A DNA stretch of 64,000 nucleotides, taken from positions 8,990,001 through 9,054,000 of the forward strand of contig NZ_CP016279.1 in assembly GCF_001542625.1 (NCBI RefSeq). The letters run 5' to 3'. Both the position numbers and the translations under genes were made by a program. Below the pieces are notes generated by a model, which made no database searches, was not told the origin of the DNA, and worked only from the letters and a program-made list of their open reading frames with translations. The stretch is from Streptomyces griseochromogenes (GTDB lineage Bacteria > Actinomycetota > Actinomycetes > Streptomycetales > Streptomycetaceae). This document shows positions 10,618 through 19,280 of the stretch, one piece after another (position 1 is the first letter of the stretch; each line of letters opens with the position of its first letter).

Positions 10618-10641
10618 GGCCCGTGCTCCCCCGCACGGGCC
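10618..10641 (+). terminator. Hairpin between galM and the aminotransferase gene
   Basis: GGCCCGTGC (10618-10626) pairs perfectly with GCACGGGCC (10633-10641) around a 6-nt loop. It ends 10 bases before the GGAGG ribosome site of the next gene, so it could terminate galM transcription or act as a leader structure for the aminotransferase mRNA. Confidence 0.5.
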
Positions 10642-10661
10642 ACCCTTCGACGGAGGTTCCC

Positions 10662-12386
10662 TTGCCTGACAACGTCACCTCGTTGTTCCGCAACACCGCC
10701 GCGCACAGCCCTTCGATGGCGGCGCTGACGCGGGAGAGCGACGGGTCGGGCCCGGTGGACTTCTGCATCCCGTGCAACCCCTACTTCCCCACCCCCGCCA
10801 TGTTCGAGGAGATGGCGGCCCGGTTGCGCGAGATCGTCACCTACTACCCCAGCGGCGCCGACACCGTCACGGCCGAGCTGTGCAGCCTGCTCCAGCTGCC
10901 GCCGCAGTGCGTGGCGATGGGCAACGGCTCGACGGAACTGATCACCTGGATCGACCACCTGCTGGTCCGCGAATCCCTGGCCGTCCCCGTCCCCACCTTC
11001 GGCCGCTGGACCGACCAGCCGATGGAGACCGGCAAGCGGGTCGACATGTTCCCGCTCCAGGAGGCGAACGGCTTCGCGCTGGATCTCGCCCAGTACGCGG
11101 AGTTCATCCGGGCCCGGCGCACCCGCGTGGCGGTCATCTGCAACCCGAACAACCCCGACGGCGGCTATGTGCGCAAGCAGTCGGTGGTGCAGTTCATGGA
11201 CGCCATGGCGGACCTGGACCTGGTGGTCGTGGACGAGTCGTTCCTGGAGTTCGCCGACGCGGAGGCCGATCCCAGCGTCGTCCAGGAGGCGATGCTGAGG
11301 CCCAATGTCGTCGTGCTGCGCAGCCTCGGCAAGAACTTCGGTCTGCACGGCATACGCTTCGGCTACCTGGTGGCGAACCCGGCCCTGGCCGGCCGGGTCC
11401 GCTCGATGCTGCCGAAGTGGAACCTCAACTCCTTCGCCGAGCACGTGGTGTTCATGCTGAAGGAGCACGGCGCGGAGTACGCGCAGAGCCTGATGCAGGT
11501 GCGCCGCGACCGCCTGGAGATGGCCAGCCATCTCTCCGCCCTGCCCGGCCTGACGGTCTACCCCTCGCAGGGCAACTTCCTCTTCGTGCGCCTTCCCGTA
11601 GGCGCGGAAGGCACCGTGGTCCGTGACCGGATGCTCACCGAGCACCGGATCCTGGTCCGCGAGTGCGGCAACAAGATCGGTTCATCCAGCCGCTTCCTGA
11701 GACTCGTGGTGCGCCCCCAGGTCGACGTGCGTCGCCTGGTGTCCGGCCTGGAGCAAGTGCTCTACGGGTCCAGGAGGGGAGCCGCCGTACCCGAGCTGAG
11801 TACCGGGACCAGCTACAGCTCGGGTACGGCGGCCGTGGACCGGCTGATGAGCGAGACCAACGGGTCCGGCCTGAGCCTCACCGCGGCCGCTCCCGCCCCG
11901 GCCGCCGGCACCGGCATGCCGCTCCCCGCCGCCGTACCCCCACCCGGCGGCGGGATGCCGATGCCGGCGGCAGCCCAAGCGATACCGGTACAACAGCCGA
12001 TGCCCCCGGTACCGGCTCCGCCGCCGGCCCCGGTACAGGCCCCGGTACCGGCGGCTCCCGTACCGGTACCCGCGCCCATGCCCGCCCCGGTTCCAGCAGC
12101 CCCCGCACCCGCACCGGCCCCCGTCCCAGTCCCAGTCCCAGTCCCTGTCCCCGCCTCTTTCCCCGCCCCCGCCCCGGCCCCTGCTCCGGCTCCCGTTCCC
12201 GCTCCGGCCGCCGGGGTCGGCCTCACCCCGCCGGGCGTGCCCGCCCGAGGGGGCCTCACCGCCGCCCAGGTACGCGGCATGACGGCACCGGGAGCCCCGG
12301 TCCCCGGCCTGACCCCGGCCCCGGCGACCGGCTGGCCCAACGCCCAGAGCTGGCCGAACGCGGCGGGGATGGGGCAGACGGGGTAG
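10662..12386 (+). CDS. Class I/II aminotransferase (HisC-like) with long Pro/Ala-rich tail
   Basis: 574 residues. Residues 1-380 form a PLP-dependent fold-type I aminotransferase resembling histidinol-phosphate/threonine-phosphate enzymes: AMGNGSTELI, AVICNPNNPDGGY, VVVDESFLEFAD, SLGKNFGLHGIRFGY (Schiff-base Lys) and SRFLRLVVRP. About 190 further residues are low-complexity, dominated by PAPVP/PVPVP repeats and ending in Gly/Pro/Trp-rich sequence. That tail is far longer than in HisC, so biosynthetic histidine synthesis is unlikely and the substrate is unknown. The TTG start at 10662 is supported by GGAGG at 10652-10656. It converges on the 2-MIB cluster with a 3-bp gap. Confidence 0.75.
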   Translation: MPDNVTSLFRNTAAHSPSMAALTRESDGSGPVDFCIPCNPYFPTPAMFEEMAARLREIVTYYPSGADTVTAELCSLLQLPPQCVAMGNGSTELITWIDHLLVRESLAVPVPTFGRWTDQPMETGKRVDMFPLQEANGFALDLAQYAEFIRARRTRVAVICNPNNPDGGYVRKQSVVQFMDAMADLDLVVVDESFLEFADAEADPSVVQEAMLRPNVVVLRSLGKNFGLHGIRFGYLVANPALAGRVRSMLPKWNLNSFAEHVVFMLKEHGAEYAQSLMQVRRDRLEMASHLSALPGLTVYPSQGNFLFVRLPVGAEGTVVRDRMLTEHRILVRECGNKIGSSSRFLRLVVRPQVDVRRLVSGLEQVLYGSRRGAAVPELSTGTSYSSGTAAVDRLMSETNGSGLSLTAAAPAPAAGTGMPLPAAVPPPGGGMPMPAAAQAIPVQQPMPPVPAPPPAPVQAPVPAAPVPVPAPMPAPVPAAPAPAPAPVPVPVPVPVPASFPAPAPAPAPAPVPAPAAGVGLTPPGVPARGGLTAAQVRGMTAPGAPVPGLTPAPATGWPNAQSWPNAAGMGQTG

Positions 12387-12389
12387 CGG

Positions 12390-13736
12390 TCACCTACGCC
12401 GGGACGTGACCGTCAGGACCTTCAGCGCCACCAGGGGATGGAACAGCAGGGCCGGAGAGCCCACCATGTTCACCACTCGTACGAACCTCGCCCACACGGC
12501 CGCGTCCTTCACCGCCACATGGAAGAGACGTGTGTTGTACCAGTGGGCGAAGCGCGCGGCGAGGGGCTGGCCCTTCGGGTTCCACATCAGGTCCGAGTTG
12601 GTGGACAGCGTCCACGGGCCCAGCAGCAGACGGCCCACCTTCTTCTGGAATCCACGGCCGAGGCCGTCCAGTCGCCCGGTCGTGGTGTGCCGCTTCAGCA
12701 TGCCCTGCAGCAGCTCCGCCTCCATCGCGGCCACCGTCATGCCCTGGCCGTAGACGGGGTTGAAGACGCAGACGGCGTCGCCGACGGCGATCAGGCCGTC
12801 CGGCCAGTCCTTGACGGTGTGGTAGAGCCGCCACTGGTTCTCTGCGTTGGTGTAGCGACGGGTGGGCTCCTGGACGGTGCGCCGGGCGATGTGCTCGGCC
12901 AGGCGCGGGTTGTCCAGGCTCTCCGCGAACGCCAGGTAGCCCTTGTCGTCGGTCGGAGGCTGGTCCTCGAAGCCGAACAGCGAGCAGGTCCACCGGTCGC
13001 GTTCCACGGCCAGCAGGACCCCGGCCCGGGGCACGCTGGGAGCGAACGGCATCTGGTAGGCGACGTAGTAGTCGGGGTGGCCGGGCCGGCTCTCCGCCGG
13101 CCGGTCGAAGTTCATCGACGTGTAGGTGACCTTCGCCTTCACGGTTCGCTTGGGCGGCACGCCGATCCCCATCCCGTCCAGCCAGTCCGCCAGGGAACTG
13201 GACCGTCCGGAGGCGTCGATGACCAGATCGGCGGCCAGCTCGAAGGGCTCCTCGCTCTGCGACCGGCACGTCACACCGTTCACGCGGCCCGAGGAGTCCC
13301 GGGTCAGTCCCGTGCACCGGGTGGACGGCACCAGTGTGATCTGGGGCAGTGCGAGCACCTTGCGGCGCAGGCGGCGTTCCAGTTCGTCGCGGGTGAAGCT
13401 CTGGATCCGGACGCCCGTACGCTGCCGTGGCGCGAGTCCGACGGGCAGCAGGAAGTCGATCCCCTCTCCGTAGTCGTATACCGGCGCACCTTCTTCTCTC
13501 AGCTCCTCGCGCAGTCCCGGGAAGAGCCGCTCCAGGATCTCCCCGCCCCTGGCCAGCATCGCGTGTGCGTGGTAGCCCTGCGGGGCGCCCGGATGAGCGC
13601 CGGTGTCCTCGTCGACCGCGTCCCGTTCCACGAGGACGACCTCGCTGAAGAAGTCGGCCAGTACGCGTGCGGTCACGAGTCCCGCATAGCTGCCGCCGAT
13701 GACAACGGCCTTGCCCCAAGGGCGATCTGCTCTCAT
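12390..13736 (-). CDS. FAD-dependent oxidoreductase/monooxygenase of the 2-MIB neighbourhood
   Basis: 448 residues. The dinucleotide-binding N-terminus is AVVIGGSYAGLVTARVLADFF; the DG/GD motif near the C-terminus is GLIAVGDAVCVFNPVYGQGM, placing it among group A flavin monooxygenase-like proteins. The catalysed reaction cannot be read. It is the last gene in the direction of the EshA, MIB synthase and methyltransferase genes, 120 bp after the methyltransferase, so it may modify a terpenoid or merely be a neighbour. A paralogue with the same GDAVCxxNPVYGxGM signature is encoded at 24294-25691. The ATG at 13736 is preferred over upstream in-frame starts because GGGAG lies just upstream. Confidence 0.75.
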   Translation of the reverse strand: MRADRPWGKAVVIGGSYAGLVTARVLADFFSEVVLVERDAVDEDTGAHPGAPQGYHAHAMLARGGEILERLFPGLREELREEGAPVYDYGEGIDFLLPVGLAPRQRTGVRIQSFTRDELERRLRRKVLALPQITLVPSTRCTGLTRDSSGRVNGVTCRSQSEEPFELAADLVIDASGRSSSLADWLDGMGIGVPPKRTVKAKVTYTSMNFDRPAESRPGHPDYYVAYQMPFAPSVPRAGVLLAVERDRWTCSLFGFEDQPPTDDKGYLAFAESLDNPRLAEHIARRTVQEPTRRYTNAENQWRLYHTVKDWPDGLIAVGDAVCVFNPVYGQGMTVAAMEAELLQGMLKRHTTTGRLDGLGRGFQKKVGRLLLGPWTLSTNSDLMWNPKGQPLAARFAHWYNTRLFHVAVKDAAVWARFVRVVNMVGSPALLFHPLVALKVLTVTSRRR

Positions 13737-13856
13737 GTCGTCTCCCACTTGTGACTCGGTACCCACGCAAGCGCGCGGCAGGCCTGCCGTCCGGCTCCCG
13801 TGCCGGGCGTGGTGTCGCACGTCCCGCGCGTACGACCCCACGAATGCGCCCTGGTC

Positions 13857-14732
13857 TCAGATCCGGTCGGCCGCGATGAGGAGGTAGTGGAAGCTGCCCT
13901 CCTTGTAGGCGGTCAGGAACGGGTCCTCGATGCCCGTGGCCACGGAGGACTTGGCGCGCAGTTCCCAGTACGGGATCGTGTCGGGGGTCAGGTCGACGAC
14001 CTGGATCGGGACCAGGTCGTTGGCGGCGAGCGCCTTGAAGTACTCGCTGCGCGGGTGGATGTTGCAGGTGTAGTGCTCGTCGATCCTGCTGACCGCCTTG
14101 GAGCGCATGCCGGTGACGTCGTTGGAGCAGCCGGTGACGCAGACGTAGCGGCCGCCGTACTCCAGCAGGCGCGAGAACTCCGTGAAGAGTTCGAAGAGAT
14201 CGACGTACATGGTCGTCTCGTTGGTCCAGATCGCGCGGCACGAGCCGGTGTCCAGGCGGGTGTCGAGCATGTTGCGGAAGTGGAAGCGGACCCGGTCGGT
14301 GACGCCGCGCTGCTTCGCCTGGTCGCCGGCGAAGGCGACCTGCTGCTCGGAGATGCTCACGCCGTCGACGTGGCAGCCGAAGCGGGCGTTGGCCATGAAG
14401 CTGCTGCCGCCACGTCCGGAACCGGCGTCGAGGAGGCGGTCGTCCGGGGTGATGTCTCCCAGGTGGTCGAGGAGCACTTCGGCCTGGGCGGTCTCCAGGC
14501 GGTGCAGTTCCTCGATGATGCGCTGGTCACGGGTGTGCGGCGGTCCGGCCAGGACCGAGGGGTCCCAGTCGCCGAGGCCGTAGTGGTGGTGGTACAGGCC
14601 GTCGACCTCGCCGAGTTTGATGTTGACCGGGTCCTTCTCCTTGTTCCAGTACTCCGCGACCGACCTCTGGTAATCGGTGCGCAGGACGTCGCGCATGGCG
14701 ATGCTTTCCATCTGGGTGGAGATCTTGGACAT
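13857..14732 (-). CDS. Geranyl diphosphate 2-C-methyltransferase (2-MIB pathway)
   Basis: 291 residues, the usual length. SAM-binding motif I is LLDAGSGRGGSSFMA, with FGCHVDGVSISEQQVAFA following. The N-terminus (YQRSVAEYWNKEKDPVNIKLGEVDGLYHHHYGLGDWD) is typical of GPP methyltransferases. It makes 2-methyl-GPP from GPP and S-adenosylmethionine, the substrate of the adjacent 2-methylisoborneol synthase. Family and pathway are well established in streptomycetes; the assignment rests on these motifs plus gene order. The ATG at 14732 is preceded by a purine-rich AGGAA site and lies 41 bp after the synthase stop. Confidence 0.92.
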   Translation of the reverse strand: MSKISTQMESIAMRDVLRTDYQRSVAEYWNKEKDPVNIKLGEVDGLYHHHYGLGDWDPSVLAGPPHTRDQRIIEELHRLETAQAEVLLDHLGDITPDDRLLDAGSGRGGSSFMANARFGCHVDGVSISEQQVAFAGDQAKQRGVTDRVRFHFRNMLDTRLDTGSCRAIWTNETTMYVDLFELFTEFSRLLEYGGRYVCVTGCSNDVTGMRSKAVSRIDEHYTCNIHPRSEYFKALAANDLVPIQVVDLTPDTIPYWELRAKSSVATGIEDPFLTAYKEGSFHYLLIAADRI

Positions 14733-14773
14733 GGCAGGTGGTTCCTTACTCGGGTGGGGGAGGCGGGGCGCGG

Positions 14774-16135
14774 TCAGGCGGCGTTCGCGTCGCCGTGGTA
14801 GCGGGCGCTGCCCGCGTGCCACTCGCGGTTGCCGCCGAGCCAGGCCCAGGTGCTTGCCAGGAAGCGGCGCAGCTCGGGGGAGCCGGTCAGACAGAGCGCG
14901 GCCGCTTCCGCCTCGAAGGTGTGCATCAGCTCGTTGTGGATCCCGACGGTGCGGTCGACGGCCTCCTCGAGCGAGCAGCCGTCCTCGGTGGCGATCAGCC
15001 CGGGCAGGCTGTAGTCCGTCGGGTCCTCCTTGCCCATGGAGTAGAGGTCGTTGACGATCACGCTGGCGGTGCCCGCCATCGTGAACGCGCGCCGGACCCG
15101 GGGGTCGGCGAACTCGCCGTAGGGGATCTCGTAACCGGCGACCGCGTCGACGAGCACCATGCACGGCACGAAGCTGTTCTCGTGACGGTGCATCAGGAAC
15201 TCCCACACCGGCGGGCGATGGCCCGCGGTGTGCCAGTAGCCCTCCTGGTTGTAGGCGACGAACATGATGCCCAGCTCGTGGCGGAGCCTGCGCACCTGTG
15301 ACGTCGTCGCGTACGTGTGGAGGTTGCGCAGGCTGTCGCGCAGCGCCCGCATCACCGGGTCCGCCCCCACGACCTCTTCGAGCTGAGGGGCGTAGGCGAG
15401 CGGCAGGTGCGCCTGGTCGATCACCGAGTGGGCGATCGCCAGCCGTTGACCGAGCAGGTCGTGCCGGGCCTCCTCCACCTCGCCGTCCACCCAGTGGTCG
15501 TCCACGGCCCATTCCGACAGCGCGCACTGGGCTGCCACGAGCAGCCGGTCGGGGTCGTCGGACTCCGGGTGCGCCAGCATGATCAGCCGGCCGAAGTCGG
15601 CCGTGCGGATCTTGTCGAGCCGGCCCGGGTAGATGCCCATCTCCTCGGCCCAGCCGACCAGGCGCTCGGTGACGGTCTCGCCCAGGGCGCGGTCGTCCCG
15701 CACGGCGGGCGGACAGTGCAGCCCGGGGGCGGGATCGGGCGCCGGTGCCGCGTGCCCACGGGGTTCGGGAGTGGTACGCAGGACCGCCGCCGACGTACCG
15801 AGGCCGGTGGGGCCGAAGGACTGCGCGGGCGCGGAGGGCCGGGGGGTCGCGAGAGGCGGCAGCGGCAGGCGCCGCGGGAGGGGTGGTGCGGTGGTGCGAG
15901 CCGGTGCGGCGCGGCCGTTCGGGGAGCGCTGCGGCGCGGCCGCCGCGCCGACGGGGATCCGCGCCCCGGAGGTGCCGAGCCCGGTCGGACCGAGGACCGG
16001 CACCGGTCCGCGTGCCGCCGGCCCCCCGGACGGCACTCGGGCCGGGGTCGACGGACGCGCCGACAGCAGGGATCGCACCAGCCCCGCCACCTCATGAGCC
16101 GCGGCGGGTGCCGTGACCCGGGAGATCAACGACAC
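14774..16135 (-). CDS. 2-Methylisoborneol synthase (class I terpene cyclase)
   Basis: 453 residues. Residues 1-145 are a disordered Pro/Ala/Arg-rich extension; the cyclase domain follows. The metal-binding acidic motif is DDHWVD (212-217), and the NSE triad is NDLYSMGKE with Asn362, Ser366 and Glu370. It cyclises 2-methyl-GPP to 2-methylisoborneol, the earthy odorant. Two copies of GPTGLGTS (49-56 and 108-115) stand out in the extension and may be shell-binding peptides. The GTG at 16135 is chosen because it lies 5 nt after the eshA stop with GGGAG upstream, implying translational coupling to the shell protein. Confidence 0.92.
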   Translation of the reverse strand: MSLISRVTAPAAAHEVAGLVRSLLSARPSTPARVPSGGPAARGPVPVLGPTGLGTSGARIPVGAAAAPQRSPNGRAAPARTTAPPLPRRLPLPPLATPRPSAPAQSFGPTGLGTSAAVLRTTPEPRGHAAPAPDPAPGLHCPPAVRDDRALGETVTERLVGWAEEMGIYPGRLDKIRTADFGRLIMLAHPESDDPDRLLVAAQCALSEWAVDDHWVDGEVEEARHDLLGQRLAIAHSVIDQAHLPLAYAPQLEEVVGADPVMRALRDSLRNLHTYATTSQVRRLRHELGIMFVAYNQEGYWHTAGHRPPVWEFLMHRHENSFVPCMVLVDAVAGYEIPYGEFADPRVRRAFTMAGTASVIVNDLYSMGKEDPTDYSLPGLIATEDGCSLEEAVDRTVGIHNELMHTFEAEAAALCLTGSPELRRFLASTWAWLGGNREWHAGSARYHGDANAA

Positions 16136-16140
16136 CGCCG

Positions 16141-17574
16141 TCAGCTCCCGTTCGTGCGGGCGATCTCGACGTTCTCCAGGACGCCGAGGGCGTCGGGCAC
16201 CAGCACGGCGGCCGAGTAGTAGGTGCTGACCAGGTACGAGATGATCGCCTTCTCGTCGATGCTCATGAACCGCACGTTCAGGCCCGGCTCCACCTCGTCC
16301 GGGATCCCGGTCTGGTACAGGCCGATGACGCCCTGGTCCTCCTCGCCGGTGCGCATGGCGATGATCGACGACGTGCCCTGCTCGCTGATCGGGATCTTGC
16401 TGCACGGCAGCAGCGGCACCCCGCGCCAGGCGGGCAGGTGGTTGCCGTGCAGTTCGATGCCGCCGAAGTAGATGCCCCGCTTGTTGCACTGGCGTCCGAA
16501 CGCGGCGATCGCCTTGGGGTGGGCGAGGAAACAGCGGGTCTTGCGCCGCATGCTCAAGAGCTCGTCCAGGTCGTCCGGGGTCGGCGGGCCCGAGTAGGTG
16601 GAGATCCGCTGGTCGAAGTCGGCGTTGTGGAGCAGTCCGAACTCCTCGTTGTTGATCAGCTCGTGCTCCTGCCGCTCGCGCAGCGCCTCGATGGTCAGCC
16701 GCAGCTGCTGCTGTGTCTGGTTCATCGGCTCGTTGAAGAGGTCGGCGACCCGGCTGTGCACCCGCAGTACCGTCTGCGCCACGCTCAACTCGTATTCGCG
16801 CGGGGCGAGTTCGTAGTCGGCGAAGGTCTGCGGCAGGGTCTCCTCGCCCATGTGCCCCGAGCTGAGCACGATGGCGGCCTCGCCCGACCGGTTCAGCTTG
16901 CGGTGCCCGTTGGCGCTGATCTGCTGCACATGCGCGCGCAGCGCCTCGTGGCGGTCGGCGACCGTCCTGTACGCGGTCAGCGGCAGCGCGAGAACCGTGG
17001 TGGCGGTCGCCGCGCGGGCCGTGAAGTCCCACTTCTTGGCCTGCCCGGCCAGCACCCGGCCGCCGAAGGTGTCCCCGTCGGCGAGCAGTCCGATCACGGC
17101 CTCGTCGCCGTAGGGACCCTCGCCGATCTTCTCGACCTTGCCGTGCGCGATCAGGTACACATGGTCGGCCTTGCGGCCCTCCTGCACGATGACCTGGCCC
17201 GGCGCGAACTCCTTCTGTACGAACTTGTCGGCCAGCGCGCCGAGCACGTCCGCGTCCGAGAAACCGCGCAGCAGCGGCAGTTCGCCCAGTTCGGCGGGGA
17301 CGACCTGGACCTTCGAGCCGGTCTTCACAAAGGTCACCCGGCCGTCGCCCACGGTGTACGACAGGCGACGGTTGACGCGGTAGGTGGCACCCGGCACGTT
17401 CACCCAGGGCAGCATGCGGGTGGCCCAGCGGGAGCTGATCCCCTGCATCTGGGGTTCGGACTTGGTGGTGGTGGCGAGATTGCGCGCCGCCGCGGTGCTG
17501 AGGCTCTGCTGGTGCGGCTGGGCCGCACCCGCGTCCGGGCCCGCCGCCGGTGCTGTCGCCGTGTCGAGTGGCAT
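16141..17574 (-). CDS. eshA: EshA-type family 2B encapsulin shell protein with cNMP-binding domain
   Basis: 477 residues. A disordered N-terminal arm (1-45) leads into an HK97-type shell fold. A cyclic-nucleotide-binding domain is inserted at about 97-215 ([36 protein letters not shown]). The C-terminal half ([20 protein letters not shown]..., FFxxHP-like [27 protein letters not shown]) is characteristic of EshA. Family 2B encapsulins are known to accompany 2-MIB synthase genes, so this shell probably houses the terpene cyclase encoded next. The ATG at 17574 has GGGAGAG upstream; the longer in-frame extension lacks a ribosome site. Confidence 0.9.
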   Translation of the reverse strand: MPLDTATAPAAGPDAGAAQPHQQSLSTAAARNLATTTKSEPQMQGISSRWATRMLPWVNVPGATYRVNRRLSYTVGDGRVTFVKTGSKVQVVPAELGELPLLRGFSDADVLGALADKFVQKEFAPGQVIVQEGRKADHVYLIAHGKVEKIGEGPYGDEAVIGLLADGDTFGGRVLAGQAKKWDFTARAATATTVLALPLTAYRTVADRHEALRAHVQQISANGHRKLNRSGEAAIVLSSGHMGEETLPQTFADYELAPREYELSVAQTVLRVHSRVADLFNEPMNQTQQQLRLTIEALRERQEHELINNEEFGLLHNADFDQRISTYSGPPTPDDLDELLSMRRKTRCFLAHPKAIAAFGRQCNKRGIYFGGIELHGNHLPAWRGVPLLPCSKIPISEQGTSSIIAMRTGEEDQGVIGLYQTGIPDEVEPGLNVRFMSIDEKAIISYLVSTYYSAAVLVPDALGVLENVEIARTNGS

Positions 17575-17642
17575 GACTCTCCCTCGTCTCCCGTGGCACA
17601 AGAAGTCGCGACGACCGGCCGCCGTCACGCTGCGTGCACAGG

Positions 17643-17671
17643 ACTATCAGAGCCACCGTCACTTTGAGTGA
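17643..17671 (-). promoter_or_regulatory. Candidate promoter/operator of the eshA-MIB operon
   Basis: On the minus strand a GATAGT -10-like box (17643-17648) is preceded by the perfect inverted repeat TCACT-TTG-AGTGA (17659-17671), which would overlap the -35 region. A bound factor could control the whole operon. The half-sites resemble neither a clear Crp box nor another regulon I recognise. Confidence 0.4.
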
Positions 17672-17915
17672 TCACGACAGGCAGCGCGCGAAGGGAGTCC
17701 GGCCCATGACCTGCGCTCCCGTGCGCCCCGTTCAGCAAAGATTGCTGATCAGCTCGGTCGCGAGTCAATCAGCGAGCCGCCGACCATCTTTCGAGCGCCA
17801 AACACTCACAGTAATCGACTCTGAGGACGTACATACCGCGACGATTCGAACGACGACCACGCCGCCCGGCACCGAGCACCACCGGCCGGACGACGCGGTC
17901 ACACCTCTCGGCCGG
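17672..17915. other. Non-coding spacer between eshA promoter and DUF4360 gene
   Basis: Together with the eshA leader this makes a gap of about 340 bp. It is less GC-rich than its flanks. Apart from the promoter/operator candidate at 17643-17671 I see no RNA gene, terminator hairpin or convincing small ORF. The open frames crossing it lack ribosome sites and recognisable proteins. Confidence 0.5.
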
Positions 17916-18569
17916 CTACTTGGCCGGGCACTCCTTCCACGCCAGGTGGTACACCGTGCTGATGTCCCCGTCGGTCGAGTCCATCGTCATGAAGCTGACC
18001 TTGCCCGGCGACGTACTGCCCGCGGCCACCCGCAGCTCGGTGTTGATGTTGAAGTTGCGGAGGACTCCGCAGGGGGCCCACACCAGCTGGGCCCAGTCGG
18101 TGCTGTCGGTGGCCTGCCAGTCGTCGTTGTAGGGGCCGTTGAACGGGTGGGTCCTGGCCGCCGTGTTCGAGGAGCCCTGGAAGTAGTACGAGGCCTTCTG
18201 CGTGCTGGTCGCGCCCGGCTGGAGCGAGAGGAAGCCCCGGTAGTCCGCGCTGGCGACCGCGTAGGTGAAGCCCTGCGGGACGTGCACGACCAGGTTGAGC
18301 TGGCAGTTTCTACGGAAGGCGGTGGGGTCGGAGTTGCCGCCCGCCTGGGCGAGGTAGTTGCTGTAGGTGACCGTGAAGGCCGTGTTGTCCGGGGAGACGG
18401 CGACAGCGGCCGTACCCGCGGGGCAGCCCGAGCCGTTCACGGTGGCGACGTCGATGACGATCTTGTCCGGGGGCGGGTTGTCGAAGACGGGGGACGAGGA
18501 GGTCGAAGCGGGTATCGCGGTGGTGAGCAGAGCGGCCAAGGCGCCGCTCAGCAAGAGTCCACCAGCCAT
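17916..18569 (-). CDS. Secreted DUF4360 protein
   Basis: 217 residues with a Sec signal peptide (MAGGLLLSGALAALLTTAIPASTSS). The mature part matches DUF4360 landmarks: GSGCPAGTAAVAVSPDNTAFTVTY, RRNCQLNLVVHVPQGFTYA, ASADYRGFLSLQPGA, ASYYFQGSS, APCGVLRNFNINTELRV, and a C-terminal TMDSTDGDISTVYHLAWKEC. Four cysteines (in GSGCP, RNCQ, PCGV and KEC) could form two disulfides. The family occurs in actinomycetes and fungi; its function is unknown. The ATG at 18569 is selected because GGGAGAG precedes it and the hydrophobic signal starts there; the longer upstream frame is unlikely. Confidence 0.85.
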   Translation of the reverse strand: MAGGLLLSGALAALLTTAIPASTSSSPVFDNPPPDKIVIDVATVNGSGCPAGTAAVAVSPDNTAFTVTYSNYLAQAGGNSDPTAFRRNCQLNLVVHVPQGFTYAVASADYRGFLSLQPGATSTQKASYYFQGSSNTAARTHPFNGPYNDDWQATDSTDWAQLVWAPCGVLRNFNINTELRVAAGSTSPGKVSFMTMDSTDGDISTVYHLAWKECPAK

Positions 18570-18746
18570 GGGTCTCTCCCGATTGTCGAGTGGGGGGTTC
18601 GGCCTCCGGGCCATCCGTTCAACTCGGCAGAAGCTGTGCGGAAACTGTGAAGGAGGGGGAGGCGAGGGAATCGTAGGAAGCCCCGTCCCGACCCGCGAGG
18701 GTGAACTCCGGCCATTCACATCGGGCTGTTCACACATCCCGGGGGT

Positions 18747-19205
18747 CTAGGGGTTCTCCCACGCCGCCGGCTCCGCCGCCAGCGCCCGGACCGGCTCCGG
18801 CAGTGCGTCCGCCGCCAGGTCGGCGACGGTCACGCCCTCCAGGACGCGGCGCACATTGGCACGCAGGGCGATCCAGAGGGGGAGGAGGGGTTGCGCGGTT
18901 CCGGTGTAGGAGAGGTCCGTCGGGCGCTCTCCGCGTACCGACACGATCGGGCCGTCCACGCCCCGGATGACGTCGGCCACCGTGATCCCGGCCGCGGGCC
19001 GGGCCAGCCGGTAGCCGCCGCCCCCGCCGCGCCGGCTGTCGACGATTCCGGCACGTCGGAGGTCGCCCAGGATGCCCTCCAGGAACTTGTGCGGAATGTC
19101 CTGTACGGCAGCGATTTCCTCGGCCTTCACCGGGCCGCCACCCTGCCGTACGGCCAGCTCCAGTACCGCCCGTACCGCGTAATCCGCCCGTGCCGAGATC
19201 CTCAT
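18747..19205 (-). CDS. Rrf2-family transcriptional regulator
   Basis: 152 residues. The winged-helix start MRISARADYAVRAVLELAV and the KFLEGILGDLRRAGIVDSRRGGGGGYRLARP segment are diagnostic for Rrf2 proteins. There is no cysteine in the protein, so unlike IscR/NsrR/RsrR it cannot hold an Fe-S cluster and must sense something else or act through protein contacts. It is divergent from the GH35 gene with a 75-bp shared intergenic region containing the palindrome CTCCATGGAG (19226-19235), a possible autoregulatory site. ATG at 19205. Confidence 0.88.
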   Translation of the reverse strand: MRISARADYAVRAVLELAVRQGGGPVKAEEIAAVQDIPHKFLEGILGDLRRAGIVDSRRGGGGGYRLARPAAGITVADVIRGVDGPIVSVRGERPTDLSYTGTAQPLLPLWIALRANVRRVLEGVTVADLAADALPEPVRALAAEPAAWENP

Positions 19206-19225
19206 GGGTCCATTGTGGGGCGTAC

Positions 19226-19235
19226 CTCCATGGAG
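19226..19235. promoter_or_regulatory. Palindrome in the Rrf2/GH35 divergent promoter region
   Basis: CTCCATGGAG is a perfect 10-bp palindrome, flanked by CCATT (from 19210) and AATGG (to 19240) that also pair. It sits between the divergent Rrf2 and GH35 starts. As an Rrf2 operator it is a guess from position alone. Confidence 0.3.
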
Positions 19236-19280
19236 AATGGCCGGACCGCGCCCCCGTAAGATCGCCCGGGAGGATCCACC

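Noticed and set aside
11880..12240. Pro/Ala repeats considered as a DNA repeat array or recombination hotspot
   Set aside because: The repetition is at the protein level with varied codons; no DNA unit recurs exactly often enough.
17634..18650. Plus-strand frame across the eshA-DUF4360 spacer
   Set aside because: It lies mostly antisense to the DUF4360 gene, has no ribosome site and resembles no protein.
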